From a bacterium (lineage in GTDB: Bacteria > Zixibacteria > MSB-5A5 > GN15 > FEB-12), in NCBI GenBank assembly GCA_020444475.1, contig JAHLKV010000002.1, forward strand, positions 682,001 through 746,000: a stretch of 64,000 bases of DNA. Reading direction: 5' to 3'. Each line of letters begins with the position of its first letter. Position 1 is the first letter of the stretch. The notes below the pieces were generated by a model, which saw only the letters and a program-made list of their open reading frames with translations, did no database searches and was not told the DNA's origin. Shown here piece by piece: positions 1 to 9,419 of this stretch. Made by a program: the position numbers and the translations under genes.

Positions 1-1
1 C

Positions 2-106
2 CTTCGTCTGGGCTATAGAATCCTGGAGGGTGGAGCGGACAACGATGAAGTCTATACCTTCGCTTTGGTGCACTACCTGTCAGCAGGTATCACCTGGTCG
101 TTCTGA
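2..106 (+). CDS. C-terminal end of an outer-membrane beta-barrel protein (partial)
   Basis: Only the last 34 codons are present; the gene starts before the window. The reading frame ends in alternating polar and hydrophobic residues and finishes 'YLSAGITWSF', with a terminal aromatic residue as required for BamA recognition of outer-membrane barrels. The function of the barrel cannot be told from this fragment. The next gene is on the other strand and converges on it. Confidence 0.6.
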   Translation, partial: LRLGYRILEGGADNDEVYTFALVHYLSAGITWSF

Positions 107-240
107 GAGGTTCTTAGGCTGTTTCGTTCGCAAGACAACAACGCGGTACTGACGCTCCGACTACTCTCCACGAAGCATGAGCGTGCCATCCGGACGGGGG
201 CAGTTCTTTTTTGATAATTGACCATGCTGCCCGACACAAA

Positions 241-1095
241 TCATTGATCACCAGTCGCTACGTCACCTTCCGCATCAGGAATAATCTGGGTGACAGAGCC
301 GGCGCGACTGAACATTCTCGTCCGGTTGAGACCGACGACAATCACGGCGACGACGATCAGAATATACGTATCATAGGGTTGGGCGTCGGGCCATATCGGA
401 TTCATGAGCTGGAAGTGCATCAATGCTGAAAGCAGGATGCTGCCGCGGGACGCATTGAACAACTGAGTCATGATAAGGCTGATGGCTATGGTGCCGGCGA
501 AGAATGGGCCAAATGACCAGGCGCTTTGTTGCGTTCCGCTGAGTAAGAACGCGGGCAGATGCCAGAATCCCCACACGATGCCAATGATCGAGGCCGCCCA
601 CACCGGAGCAAACGTGCGTTGAAGCACGGGTTGTGCGAATCCCCTCCAGCCGAACTCTTCAACCGGTCCCTTTATGATTCCAAGCAACAGAGCCGTGACA
701 AGGGCACCGGCCGAGGAAAAGGGAAAGGGATCCGAAAAAAGAGTTCCCTTCCAGGCCGAGCCCATATAGAAGACCAGAGGAAGACCAATGAGCAGGAAGG
801 CGTACCAGTATCTGGAGCAGCGCCACAGCAGCAGTCTGGTCAGATACCGCTGCAGACCACCAACACCCGTCTTGTGCAAGATTATGATAAAGGCTGCGAT
901 CGCCGGTGCATACACTGCGAGAAAAAAGAGTGGATGATCTCCGGTCAACTGACCGAAAATGGCGGTCATCTGGTCCGTCAGCAAGATGTACAAAGCGAGT
1001 ATTCCCCAGGCAATGCCGAACGTCATAATCAGAAAAGGCACCAGGGATTTCGCGGTGATCTGTTTTCCTTCTGTTGCCGAGTCTCCGGTTTTCAC
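241..1095 (-). CDS. CPBP family intramembrane metalloprotease
   Basis: 284-residue polytopic membrane protein. It carries the CPBP (CAAX protease/bacteriocin-processing, Abi) signature: E146-E147 followed by xxWR in 'EEFGWRG', and a later 'GFWHLPAF' with His179. In the family these residues bind the metal and cleave within the membrane. The start is a GTG at 1095 preceded by a strong GAGGAG ribosome site. It lies 30 bases behind the serine hydrolase gene on the same strand and is probably cotranscribed with it. The substrate is unknown; bacterial members process peptides or have immunity-like roles. Confidence 0.85.
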   Translation of the reverse strand: MKTGDSATEGKQITAKSLVPFLIMTFGIAWGILALYILLTDQMTAIFGQLTGDHPLFFLAVYAPAIAAFIIILHKTGVGGLQRYLTRLLLWRCSRYWYAFLLIGLPLVFYMGSAWKGTLFSDPFPFSSAGALVTALLLGIIKGPVEEFGWRGFAQPVLQRTFAPVWAASIIGIVWGFWHLPAFLLSGTQQSAWSFGPFFAGTIAISLIMTQLFNASRGSILLSALMHFQLMNPIWPDAQPYDTYILIVVAVIVVGLNRTRMFSRAGSVTQIIPDAEGDVATGDQ

Positions 1096-1125
1096 CAGGG
1101 TATCCTCCTCATGTTTGTTCTCAAC

Positions 1126-2358
1126 TTAGTCACCGCTCTTGTCTTGCCTGGCCGCAGCGACAACTATCTCGGCAAGACGCTCCTCCATGTCCTCAACTAC
1201 CGGCTCTGAATGATCGACTATTCCGATATCAGTGTTGATCTGAAAGGCAATGCAGATATCATACTCGGGATAGTAGCGCAGGCTTGAAATGTATCCCGGA
1301 ATCCATCCTCCGTGGCCGTATGTCGGTCCGAAAGGTCCACCGGTGTGAACAGCGACCGCCAGTCCGTAGCTCGTGCCGGAATCGGTATCAGCGACCGGCA
1401 CGGAGGCAAGGAGATCGTCGAGATAGTTACCCTCCATGGCCCGTCCCTCATAGAGCATCTTGCCCCACACCGCCAGGTCCTTCGAATTGCTGACAAACCC
1501 GCCGCCGGACCATTCGATCCCGGGGTTCCAAACCATGCGGCCGGGCGCAGAGGTCGTTTTCGGCGGCAGGCCGAACGAGTTTTCTTCCACCATATATCCT
1601 GCGGCAAGGCCAGGCAGGTCTACTCGGTCGGAGGACGTTGTCCGAGAGAGATTCAAAGGCTGGAGAAAGCGTCGAACTACTTCATCGTACCAGCGGTACC
1701 CGGTGGCTCTTTCGATTACCAGACCCAGCAGGAGATATCCTGTATCGCTATAATACCAGGCCTCGCCAGCCGGAAAAAGGGGCGGCTGATCCAGCACGAA
1801 GCCAATCAGCTCTTCTCGTGAAAACGGATTGTCAACAAGTTGCCATCTCTCGCTGAATGCAAGTGCGAATTGCTCGCTCTCAACATGATTGGGAATGCCG
1901 GACGTATGGTTGAGAAGTTGTCGGAGCGTTATGGACTCATGATTGGGAAGACGCCCGAACCAGGGCTGATCACCGAGCCACTTTGATACAGGATCGTCGA
2001 GCGACAGCAGTCCGTCTGCAGCCAGGGCGAGTAGAGTTGCTCCCACGAAGGTTTTGCCGATGCTGGCCGCCAGCATACGTGATTGAGGCGTCATCGGTTT
2101 CTCTTGTTCGATATCAGCCAGGCCGACGGCGAAATCCTCCACCGTTCCATCCGGCAATACGTACGCTGCCGTTGCCCCCGGGAATCGATAGTGCAGATGC
2201 AGTGAATCCAGTTGTGCCTGAAACCGCTCCTTCAAGGGTCGTTGGTGTGAGCATGAAGGAAAGATGGCGACACTGATCATTGTGGCGACAAGGAGGGCCG
2301 ATGACAGTAGAATCGTTCGTTGCCGATGATGCATTCCGATATTCACACGTAAACTCAA
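1126..2358 (-). CDS. Serine hydrolase, class C beta-lactamase / esterase family lipoprotein
   Basis: 410 residues of the beta-lactamase-related (AmpC/EstB-like) family. Catalytic motifs are visible: SxxK at S99-I-G-K102, the YxN-like Y203-S-D205, and H349-G-G351 in place of KTG. The N-terminus has a hydrophobic signal ending 'FPSC', so it is probably a lipoprotein. The start is uncertain: TTG at 2358 has a good GGGAG site that overlaps the stop of the upstream gene, while ATG at 2334 also gives a proper signal peptide. The family includes esterases, D-aminopeptidases and penicillin-binding proteins; a true beta-lactamase is unlikely without KTG. It is in a tight minus-strand cluster with the barrel and CPBP genes. 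Confidence 0.85.
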   Translation of the reverse strand: MSLRVNIGMHHRQRTILLSSALLVATMISVAIFPSCSHQRPLKERFQAQLDSLHLHYRFPGATAAYVLPDGTVEDFAVGLADIEQEKPMTPQSRMLAASIGKTFVGATLLALAADGLLSLDDPVSKWLGDQPWFGRLPNHESITLRQLLNHTSGIPNHVESEQFALAFSERWQLVDNPFSREELIGFVLDQPPLFPAGEAWYYSDTGYLLLGLVIERATGYRWYDEVVRRFLQPLNLSRTTSSDRVDLPGLAAGYMVEENSFGLPPKTTSAPGRMVWNPGIEWSGGGFVSNSKDLAVWGKMLYEGRAMEGNYLDDLLASVPVADTDSGTSYGLAVAVHTGGPFGPTYGHGGWIPGYISSLRYYPEYDICIAFQINTDIGIVDHSEPVVEDMEERLAEIVVAAARQDKSGD

Positions 2359-2369
2359 GTGGCTACTCC

Positions 2370-3269
2370 CTACAGCTCGAATTGAAGTCCTATCCGCAGG
2401 TACTGACTCGGTTCCAGATCGTTCGAAACGATCTCTTCGTCGCCAGAGTAAAACTCGAAACGATGCAGCCCGATCACTCCCGCTTCCACATGCAACCGCA
2501 GGTGTTTCGACAGGCCGATCCTGGCCGCCGGCCCGATGGTCATCATCGTGTATCTGAGCTCGGGGCGTTCGACCTGGTACCCTTGAGGGTCAAAGTAGTA
2601 ATTGTCTCCGTCGCCGGACAGCAGCACGCCCAAGTCGACGCTTTGACCGGCTTTGTACCACACTTCCATGCTTGAGGGCAGGATGGCGTTTGCTGACCAC
2701 TTCTCACCATCGTTCCAGTCCAGAGAGACTACCGGCAGTGGGACCGCGCTGCCAAATTGTGTCGAGTAGGCAACTCCAATCCCGATTGAAAGTTTTTCGC
2801 TGAAGTGTCGACTGGCAATGACTGCGGTTTGGAAACTGAGGTCGTCCGAGGAGAGTCCTGCCTCGAAATCGGATGCCAGAGACGGGTTCACCATCGCAAG
2901 TATCGACCACGTATCAGAGAGTCGGTGGGCCAATGTCAGGGAGTAACTCACTGCGTGCAGACTCTCCAGTATACTCTCGGTCTTACGATACTGGAATCCG
3001 ATGCGCTGATAGGAAAGCTCGTTCAGCAGAAGGGTTCTTCCCTGAGAGAACATGACCGGATAAGCAAACGTCGTGCGAAACTTGGATAATCGTACCTGAG
3101 CATCGTCAACAAAGGAGCCGTCTCCCATTTCAATCGGTTCATCGATAGTTTGATAGGGGAGAACGTCATAACTGACCGAATACGATGGCCTCAGTTGTGA
3201 TGATGCGCTCGCGGCGATCGTCAAAGCGGATATTGCAGCTAGTATTGTCATCGAGCATAAACGTTTCAT
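2370..3269 (-). CDS. Outer-membrane beta-barrel protein
   Basis: 299 residues. A signal peptide (about residues 1-24, MKRLCS...ASASSQ) is followed by repeated amphipathic strands and a C-terminal 'LRIGLQFEL'. It resembles uncharacterised porin-like outer-membrane families (DUF6268 is one possibility; I cannot confirm this). Its stop codon lies within the ribosome site of the serine hydrolase gene, which points to cotranscription. It probably follows the TetR gene in the same operon, with 147 bases between them. Confidence 0.7.
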   Translation of the reverse strand: MKRLCSMTILAAISALTIAASASSQLRPSYSVSYDVLPYQTIDEPIEMGDGSFVDDAQVRLSKFRTTFAYPVMFSQGRTLLLNELSYQRIGFQYRKTESILESLHAVSYSLTLAHRLSDTWSILAMVNPSLASDFEAGLSSDDLSFQTAVIASRHFSEKLSIGIGVAYSTQFGSAVPLPVVSLDWNDGEKWSANAILPSSMEVWYKAGQSVDLGVLLSGDGDNYYFDPQGYQVERPELRYTMMTIGPAARIGLSKHLRLHVEAGVIGLHRFEFYSGDEEIVSNDLEPSQYLRIGLQFEL

Positions 3270-3416
3270 AACTCCGTTTTACCTCCAGTTAGCATTGTTG
3301 GGTAGTCCTTCACAGGAGAATGGCATGAATAACACCGGGCCGAACATCCGATTGTACCCTGCATGGGATTCCCGGCTGCAGTCATGACCGATCCTTTGTT
3401 GTCAGTGAATGTGGTG

Positions 3417-4076
3417 TCATTGATTCAATGTTGTTGCCGCGAGCTGAGACTCCATCGCACGGAAAAAGCCGTCCCTGATCTGCTCGACGGTGATACCTTG
3501 AACAGTCGCAACCAATTCACCTCGGTTCTGTATCAACTCGATGACGCCGTTGCTCTGACACCACAGCAGGAGAGACATCTTCTGCGGATGGATGTTGGCG
3601 CGAATGGTGCCATCGTCGATTCCATCCGCTATCGCATCGGCCAGGACTTGATGGATCCTCTGTACAGCCTGCATGTATTCGTTCACCATCGGGTTGTCTG
3701 AAAGAGGAGTAAAGGCTTCGACATCCATTCTCCCCAGTTGAACTTTTGCCTGGAAGCAGACAGGGCTCTCCATGGCATGGTCGAAATAGAAATGACCAAT
3801 CCTCAAGGCACGATCCAGACCGTTCCGGCCCTCCTCGTAAGCACGGCGGAATCCCTCTTCCTCTTTTTTTGTTCCACGCAGGTCAAGTCCAAGCAGAAGA
3901 AGTTGTTTGCTGACGAAGTAGTTATAGATGGTCGCTTTGCCGAGTTCGGCAGCTGATGCGATTTCGTCCATGGTAGCTCTTTCGATCCCCTTGTCCATGA
4001 TCACCTGGCTCGCCGCGTCGAGAATCATGTCTATTCGCCGCTGGCGCTCTTTCGCCTGCCGTTCTGCAATTCCCAT
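3417..4076 (-). CDS. TetR/AcrR family transcriptional regulator
   Basis: 219 residues. The N-terminal TetR helix-turn-helix is clear: 'ILDAASQVIMDKGIERATMDEIASAA' type core and then 'GKATIYNYFVSKQ'. The remainder is a helical ligand-binding domain with no recognisable ligand. I chose the ATG at 4076 because GAGGTG lies 7 bases upstream; a TTG at 4091 would extend it by five residues. It lies at the head of the minus-strand barrel/hydrolase/CPBP group, so it probably represses itself and that group. Confidence 0.9.
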   Translation of the reverse strand: MGIAERQAKERQRRIDMILDAASQVIMDKGIERATMDEIASAAELGKATIYNYFVSKQLLLLGLDLRGTKKEEEGFRRAYEEGRNGLDRALRIGHFYFDHAMESPVCFQAKVQLGRMDVEAFTPLSDNPMVNEYMQAVQRIHQVLADAIADGIDDGTIRANIHPQKMSLLLWCQSNGVIELIQNRGELVATVQGITVEQIRDGFFRAMESQLAATTLNQ

Positions 4077-4091
4077 GTATCCGCACCTCAA

Positions 4092-4502
4092 GACGGTTGT
4101 ATCACGTCCGCGAATCCGACTATCGGTTCATAATCGACTACAAGTCTATGTACGACTATTGGTCGTATTTGTAAAGGGATATCTCAGAGCCTCATCCTGG
4201 TCGACGGAGACCGTCACAATACGGTCGAAGTGTCTCTCCCACAACGCGATGCGGGGACGTTCCACCTGCCATCAGGTTAACCCATGGTGTCACAACAGCG
4301 TACTATCCGGACGGGGGCACCCCTCGGACTGCTTCTATGAGTCCATATCCCCGAATGCCGTGGCTCGGTTTCAGGTACGATCCGGTCACAGCAGAATGGC
4401 CGGCCTGCCGCCGGATCCCCCGCAAGAAAAGTGGGGAAGAAACTCCATCATGCGAAGTACAACACATATAATGTACCCGTTAACCTTCGGATAGGAGATC
4501 AC
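4092..4502. promoter_or_regulatory. Divergent intergenic region with candidate TetR operator
   Basis: This 411-base region separates the TetR gene from a divergent secreted-protein gene. At 4151-4167 there is an inverted repeat, TACGAC-5-GTCGTA, about 75 bases upstream of the TetR start, a fitting place for an autoregulatory operator. A related GACTA element occurs slightly closer to the gene. I see no coding potential in the rest. The phrase 'TCCGGACGGGGGCA' at about 4308 also occurs near 190, so it may be a small dispersed repeat. Confidence 0.35.
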
Positions 4503-5537
4503 ATGAATCGGATCCCGATCCTGGTGTTTATCCTCCTCGTGACGGCAAGTCTCGTGCGAGCGCAAGCCGTACCAGTCGAGGAGGTCGTCCTGGGGGATCA
4601 GACGTATCCCCTCTATCCAGCTGTTTTGAGCGACAAACCCGACATACCGTCTCCAGTGACGGCGGTGGACGGCGCAGAGTACGTTGTGTGTCTTACCAGA
4701 GACGGCAAGTACACCATAATCCCGGTCGCTGTCGAGAATGGTGATTCGCTGGACTACCGACAACGTCTCTGGTATGGCAAGGGACGGCAACTTCAGGTTG
4801 ACTCCTTGGATTTTCCCACCCTTGCTGCCACCGGCCTGCATTCGGACACCGAGTTGTGGCAGGCCACAGAGATTACGGGGCGAGCAGTAGAAGAGATCAC
4901 TCGCACAGGACGGCCGGAACAGTATTCAGGGACTGGCTTCATGGCGCACGATGAAGATATCGTGTCAGTATTGAAAGGTGACAATGTGCTGGTAAGCAGG
5001 CTGGGATTGACCCATCCCGAGCTGGCCAAGCCCTTGTTCCACGTATTCAACGTCATTCAAGCTGTCATGAAAGACGCCGGCCACAAGAAACGGGGTGAGG
5101 ATCAGAGGCTTCTCTACAATGGCAGGGTACTCCATCTCAGATTCTGGGGTGCGAAGGGTTGGCAGGAATCGATCTTCGATGATGAGATTCTGGGGTACTG
5201 GCAAATAGAGATCCGAAGAGAATTGGACCCGGAGGAAATCGCGTTCGTGTCGCAGCGTTATTCCGCGCTCGACGACACGGCTCGAGCCGAGCTGATCCGA
5301 CAGCTGTCATTCATTCACACGGGCGAGATGGTGCCGTTTTACATTATGCGGTACGGTTTCTATGAAGGTCATACTGACTACCGGGCGGACCCGATCGCTC
5401 TGGCGTCGCTTTTCGGCTTACGCACTATTCAGGAAATCAACGAGGCTTTCGGATCCGACCTCTATACAGCTCTGTCGAAGCATCACACGCCCGAGAGCAT
5501 CATTCAAGACTTGTCGGCCGAAGGCAAACAGGAGTGA
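4503..5537 (+). CDS. Secreted protein of unknown function
   Basis: 344 residues starting at ATG 4503, with AGGAG 5 bases upstream. A clean signal peptide (MNRIPILVFILLVTASLVRAQA) predicts export. I recognise no domain. The body has mixed alpha/beta composition and no membrane segments, Cys clusters or repeats. It stands alone on the plus strand, divergent from the TetR group, so it may share that regulator's control. No function is proposed. Confidence 0.7.
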   Translation: MNRIPILVFILLVTASLVRAQAVPVEEVVLGDQTYPLYPAVLSDKPDIPSPVTAVDGAEYVVCLTRDGKYTIIPVAVENGDSLDYRQRLWYGKGRQLQVDSLDFPTLAATGLHSDTELWQATEITGRAVEEITRTGRPEQYSGTGFMAHDEDIVSVLKGDNVLVSRLGLTHPELAKPLFHVFNVIQAVMKDAGHKKRGEDQRLLYNGRVLHLRFWGAKGWQESIFDDEILGYWQIEIRRELDPEEIAFVSQRYSALDDTARAELIRQLSFIHTGEMVPFYIMRYGFYEGHTDYRADPIALASLFGLRTIQEINEAFGSDLYTALSKHHTPESIIQDLSAEGKQE

Positions 5538-5817
5538 CAACCGCCGAGAGAGTGATGGACAAGAACACTGGACGGAGACCAGTACCGCGTGGATTGATGC
5601 CCTCTATCTGCCGAGGGAATATCATCACGAGATGAATCCCGGCACTCGCAGGGGAATATCCTCTTGCGACGCGGCATCCGATCACACCCATTCAGGCAGC
5701 ATTCCGTGATCGGCGGCCATGATCGGAAGCAAGCTCACCCATCTGACTTGATTGCGACAGCGGCGTCGACTATACTACCGCCACATGTGACACACGGATT
5801 TTCCAACGAAGGACACA
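5538..5817. other. Intergenic stretch, no gene seen
   Basis: 280 bases between the secreted protein and the selenoprotein candidate. No frame here has convincing start, ribosome site and composition, and I see no strong hairpin with a T-run. Confidence 0.4.
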
Positions 5818-6660
5818 GTGGGCAACTCCAGAATAAGCATATCTTCTCTGAAGACTATCCGCACCTTTCTCTCCGCAGGTTCGTGAGCGACAACACTGTC
5901 AAGAGTTCTTGACCAGGCGTTTGATGATCCGATGGTCGTCGAAGAAGTGGCCGCCTCGCCTCTCGCAGGTGGGATACTCCAGCACGGTTACCAGTGTGGC
6001 ATGATTTGGGGGGCGACTCTCGCCGCGGGGAAGCAGGCGTATCTCCGCGTGAGCCCCGTTGCCAGGGCGGAAGCTCAGTCCGTCATGGCTGCGCACAGAC
6101 TTGTCGATTCATTCCGCACCCATAACAAGCACATCAACTGCGTTGATATCACCGAACTGGATAAATCGTCGTCATCGATGCAGATGGTGCGGTTTTTTCT
6201 CCTCAAGGGAGGAGTCGTCAGATGTATGCGACGAGCCGCCGCATACGCCTCGGAAGCTCTCAACGAAATCGAATCCGCTCTGGCAGAGCCGATCGGCGAA
6301 GTGCCCCGTCAACCGGTGAGCTGCGCCGCCATGCTTGCACGCAAGATGGGCGCCACCGAAATGCAGGCCGTAATGGCGTCAGGACTCGCCGGCGGCATCG
6401 GGCTGTGCGGAGGGGGATGCGGCGCTCTGGGAGCCGCTCTATGGATCATCGGTCTCAGAACGTGTGAACAGGAGGGGGGCACGGTCACATTCGATAACCC
6501 GGAGCTGGCGGACAAAGTTGAGAAGTTCCTGGAGTTCACCGGCTACAAGTTTGAGTGCGCCGAAATTGTCGGGCGGAAGTTCAGGGATCTGGCTGACCAC
6601 TCGGCCTACCTGCATGATGGAGGCTGTACCGGACTGATAGATCTGCTGGCAGCGCCGTAG
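5818..6660 (+). CDS. C_GCAxxG_C_C family redox selenoprotein, two tandem domains, in-frame TGA read as Sec
   Basis: Reading from GTG 5818 (AAGGA 5 bases upstream) gives 280 residues if TGA at 5884-5886 is read as residue 23. Domain 1 is then U23 in 'FLSAGS-U-ATTLSRVL', C60 in 'YQCGMIWGATLAAG', C108 and C136. Domain 2 repeats the pattern: C169 in 'VSCAAMLA', then 'LCGGGCGALGAA' (C197, C201), C216, C247 and C270. The TGA thus sits exactly where the first family Cys is in domain 2. A bSECIS-like hairpin follows the TGA. Established knowledge: this family contains selenoprotein members and is thought to be redox-active. Starting at ATG 5932 would drop the first Cys, remove part of the fold and lacks a ribosome site. 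A pseudogene or sequencing error is the main alternative. Confidence 0.8.
5884..5916 (+). promoter_or_regulatory. UGA selenocysteine codon and bSECIS-like hairpin
   Basis: UGA is at 5884-5886. Downstream, CUGUCAAG (5896-5903) pairs with CUUGACCAG (5908-5916) as five base pairs, one bulged C and three more pairs; AAC and GUU just outside can add three pairs. The apical loop is AGUU (5904-5907), with G at its second position, 19 bases after the UGA. This matches the bacterial SECIS pattern: a small loop with G in the first two positions, about 16-37 bases from the UGA, read by SelB. Confidence 0.7.
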
Positions 6661-6804
6661 CGTGCCCCGAGCGCAAAACCGTGACCGGGCTGCTTCCCGG
6701 CGCCCGGGGGTCTTGAGGTTCGGGCGACCTGACGGTCCCTCACCCCTCTACCATCTCGCTGACTATCATGGAACGGGCTTACGAAGATTATGGGCGAGAT
6801 CCGG

Positions 6805-7956
6805 TCAACATTGCCGTCGAGCGGTCCGAGGACTCTGGTCTGTCGAAGAACTCACGCACACCGGCGCTTCGTTCTCCACGGCAGCCTCGTATTCGGCTAC
6901 CAGCTCCGCCATGAGTTTCTTTACGGAGACGATCTCCTTGACCCGGTAGACATTGGCGCCGGCGAAGGCGAATCCATGACGGAATCGTCCCTTCTTGGCA
7001 TTCATCAATGCGTTGGCTATACAATACGGGGAGTCCTTATAATCGCAGGTCAGAATGCAGTGATAGGGGCAACTATAGGGTTTTTTTGATCCATTGTTGA
7101 CGTCGTCGAGGAACGCATTCCTGATCGCCCGACCCGGCATTCCGACAGGACTCTTGATGATAATGACATCGTCCTGCTTGGCATCGATATAGGCCTGCTT
7201 GAAGGCTCCATCGGCATCGCATTCGTGAGTGGCGACGAACCGCGTGCCCATCTGAACGGCCTGTGCACCGAGATTAATGAACGTACGTATGTCTCTGCCC
7301 GTATATATGCCCCCAGCCGCGATGACGGGGATAGCCTTGCCGTACTGACTCGAATAAGAGTTTGCCACCTCAATAACATCCGTCACCAGTCGCTCCAGAG
7401 CATACGCCTCGTCATCGATTTGCTCCAACTTGAACCCCAGGTGTCCACCCGCCTTCGTACCTTCGACCACAATCGCATCAGGGAGGTAGTCGAACCGTGC
7501 CAGCCACCTTTGGCATATCAGCTTCGCCGCGCGACCGGACGATACAATAGGTATCAGTTTCGTGGTTACGCCGTCGCGCAGAACTTTCGGCAGGTTCAGA
7601 GGCAGCCCGGCGCCGGAGAAGATCATGTCGATACCTTCCTCAACCGCGACCCGCACGAAATCGTCGTAGTGAGAAAAAGCACACATGATGTTGATCCCCA
7701 GGATGCCGTCAGTCAGTGACTTTGCCCGTCGAATTTCACGGCGCATGGCGCGAACATTGGCTTCAACATAATCGGTGTAGAAATCCCGTTCGTTCATGCC
7801 GATACCGGCGGCGGCGATAACACCGATACCACCTTCATTGGCGGTGGCGGATGCGAGACCCGAGAGTGAGATGCCGACTCCCATGCCGCCCTGGACGATC
7901 GGCACGGCAGCCACTTTGTCGCCGATGACCAGTTGTTTGAGACTCTTGGATATCAT
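6805..7956 (-). CDS. NAD(P)H-dependent flavin oxidoreductase / nitronate monooxygenase family
   Basis: 383 residues of the 2-nitropropane dioxygenase-like FMN TIM barrel. Family features include the N-terminal 'PIVQGGMGVGISLSGLA', 'VVEGTKAGGHLGF', 'IPVIAAGGIYTGRDI' and 'GAQAVQMGTRFVATHEC', which form the FMN-binding site. A C-terminal region with several Cys ('SCPYHCILTCDYKDSPYC') may bind metal or an Fe-S cluster. ATG 7956 has AGGTG 7 bases upstream; a TTG precedes it. The family includes nitronate monooxygenases and FabK-like enoyl-ACP reductases; the Cys-rich tail is not typical of either. It converges with the selenoprotein gene and has no evident operon partner. Confidence 0.85.
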   Translation of the reverse strand: MISKSLKQLVIGDKVAAVPIVQGGMGVGISLSGLASATANEGGIGVIAAAGIGMNERDFYTDYVEANVRAMRREIRRAKSLTDGILGINIMCAFSHYDDFVRVAVEEGIDMIFSGAGLPLNLPKVLRDGVTTKLIPIVSSGRAAKLICQRWLARFDYLPDAIVVEGTKAGGHLGFKLEQIDDEAYALERLVTDVIEVANSYSSQYGKAIPVIAAGGIYTGRDIRTFINLGAQAVQMGTRFVATHECDADGAFKQAYIDAKQDDVIIIKSPVGMPGRAIRNAFLDDVNNGSKKPYSCPYHCILTCDYKDSPYCIANALMNAKKGRFRHGFAFAGANVYRVKEIVSVKKLMAELVAEYEAAVENEAPVCVSSSTDQSPRTARRQC

Positions 7957-8423
7957 CAATTACACCTGCAGATGTTTTCTCTACACTCCGTTGTCGCTTA
8001 ACTCGCACCTGCCCATTCGTCGAACAAACCGGTCACCGTAATCTGATGCCACTGATCGCGCAATACCGGGCGAGCAATTCGAGATTCGGCTTTAGCGGAG
8101 GATTGTGGTATTAGAACAAGACTACGATAAAGGTCGAACTCAAATCCATGTCAACGGCGTAGTATATCAATTCTTCCGCCAGATTCCTACCATCATTATT
8201 GCCGTGGCCGCTCTGTTTTTCCGGGAGAGCTCACCGAAGGCGGTCAAAAAGGGCCACAATACGGCTCAGTCCCCTGTGCCGCAACGCAAACATGGGGATT
8301 CGAATAACCCGGCTCCGCCATGAGGGGGCCGTACAAGCGGCAAGTTTCTGACGATAATCGGATAGCCGCTCCCCCAGCAGCTAACCTTGACACCGCGAAA
8401 GCCACTGAATCGGCGGCCGACGC
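7957..8423. other. Intergenic region with no supported gene
   Basis: 467 bases between two minus-strand genes. A 72-codon plus-strand frame starting GTG 8105 has a GGAGGA just before it, but the spacing is short and the composition is not convincing. I see no terminator or clear promoter pair. It should contain the promoter of the flavin oxidoreductase gene. Confidence 0.3.
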
Positions 8424-9419
8424 TCACAAAACGTGTGTCAGAAGGTGCTCCGCCGCCTGGCGTCCCGACCATACCGCCCCTTCGATCCGCCCCCATCCGA
8501 AACCGTCACCTGCAAACAGCAGGGGCCCGGGCTGCTCCAAAGCAACATATGACTCGCTCAAGCGAGAGACTGCCTGGCTGTACCGCCAGCGATGCAGTTG
8601 CCAGGTGGCCTGCGACGTATCAATGTACGAGCCGACATCGTGCAGCATCTGACGGGCAATCTCCTCCTCCGGCGCCTCAAACATCGCCTCGCTGTAAGCG
8701 GCCGAGGCGTGCAGAGTGACCGCACCGGGCTGAGCCGACACACCTTTGGCGTGATTGTCCACCAGCAACTTTACGCACCCTCCGTCTGGGTGTACAAACG
8801 TCTGATCGAGCCGACACGCCTGCGGATCGACAGTGACCAGCAAGGCCAGACACGGCTCGTATTGTACCTGCCGCAAGTCGGATTCGACCGGCGATTGCAG
8901 CTCGATCCCGCTGTGCTCCATCAGTCTCAGTATCTGCGGGACCGGGGGAGTCAGAATGGTCGTCCGAGCTGTATACGCCGCTCCGGACTCACTCGCAAAA
9001 TGCCAGCAGTCGTCTCGCCATCCGATCGACGTGATCCGCACCGATGTCTCAATCGCCAATTCCTCTGCCAGCGTTTTGGCAATAGCGCTCATACCGTTGA
9101 CTCCCGCAAAGAGACCCGACGACGCCCCCGGCTCGGATTGATGCGGAGCACTCACACACGGCCGAACGACCGCCCGGTCGGGGTCATCCGATAACAGAAA
9201 CCGAAGCTCAAGGGGGAGACCGAACAATACCTGTGCCCCGTGATCGAAACGGTACTCCCCGATTCGTCGCGTCGCCATCCGTCCGCCCACACCGCGGCCT
9301 TTGTCCAGCACTAATACACGCTTGCCTTGTGCTTGAAGAGCCCGGGCCGCCGTCAACCCGGCAGCGCCGGCGCCTACTATGATGCAGTCATGAGGTTCAG
9401 TATTCGTTGCCACGTACAC
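8424..9419 (-). CDS. FAD-dependent oxidoreductase, renalase / amine oxidase-like
   Basis: About 331 residues. A Rossmann FAD-binding motif (IIVGAGAAGLTAA), followed by 'VLDKGRGVGGRMATRR' and 'FDHGAQVLF', is typical of the renalase-like NAD(P)/FAD oxidoreductases of bacteria. Near the C-terminus 'LLFAGDGFGWGRIEGAVWSGRQAAEHL' closes the FAD site. The open frame extends to 9554, but the extra 45 residues look non-native; GTG 9419 or 9413 puts the Rossmann motif near the N-terminus as usual. There is no strong ribosome site, so the start is uncertain. In bacteria, renalases oxidise isomeric dihydronicotinamides; the substrate here is unknown. Confidence 0.85.
   Translation of the reverse strand: MYVATNTEPHDCIIVGAGAAGLTAARALQAQGKRVLVLDKGRGVGGRMATRRIGEYRFDHGAQVLFGLPLELRFLLSDDPDRAVVRPCVSAPHQSEPGASSGLFAGVNGMSAIAKTLAEELAIETSVRITSIGWRDDCWHFASESGAAYTARTTILTPPVPQILRLMEHSGIELQSPVESDLRQVQYEPCLALLVTVDPQACRLDQTFVHPDGGCVKLLVDNHAKGVSAQPGAVTLHASAAYSEAMFEAPEEEIARQMLHDVGSYIDTSQATWQLHRWRYSQAVSRLSESYVALEQPGPLLFAGDGFGWGRIEGAVWSGRQAAEHLLTHVL

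Noticed and set aside
5932..6660. Start of the C_GCAxxG_C_C gene at ATG 5932
   Set aside because: It lacks a ribosome site and would drop the first Cys position and helix of domain 1; the frame upstream remains protein-like back to GTG 5818 across the TGA.
8105..8323. 72-codon plus-strand frame with GGAGGA before GTG
   Set aside because: Spacing to the start is only about 2 bases, no recognisable domain, and the composition looks random.
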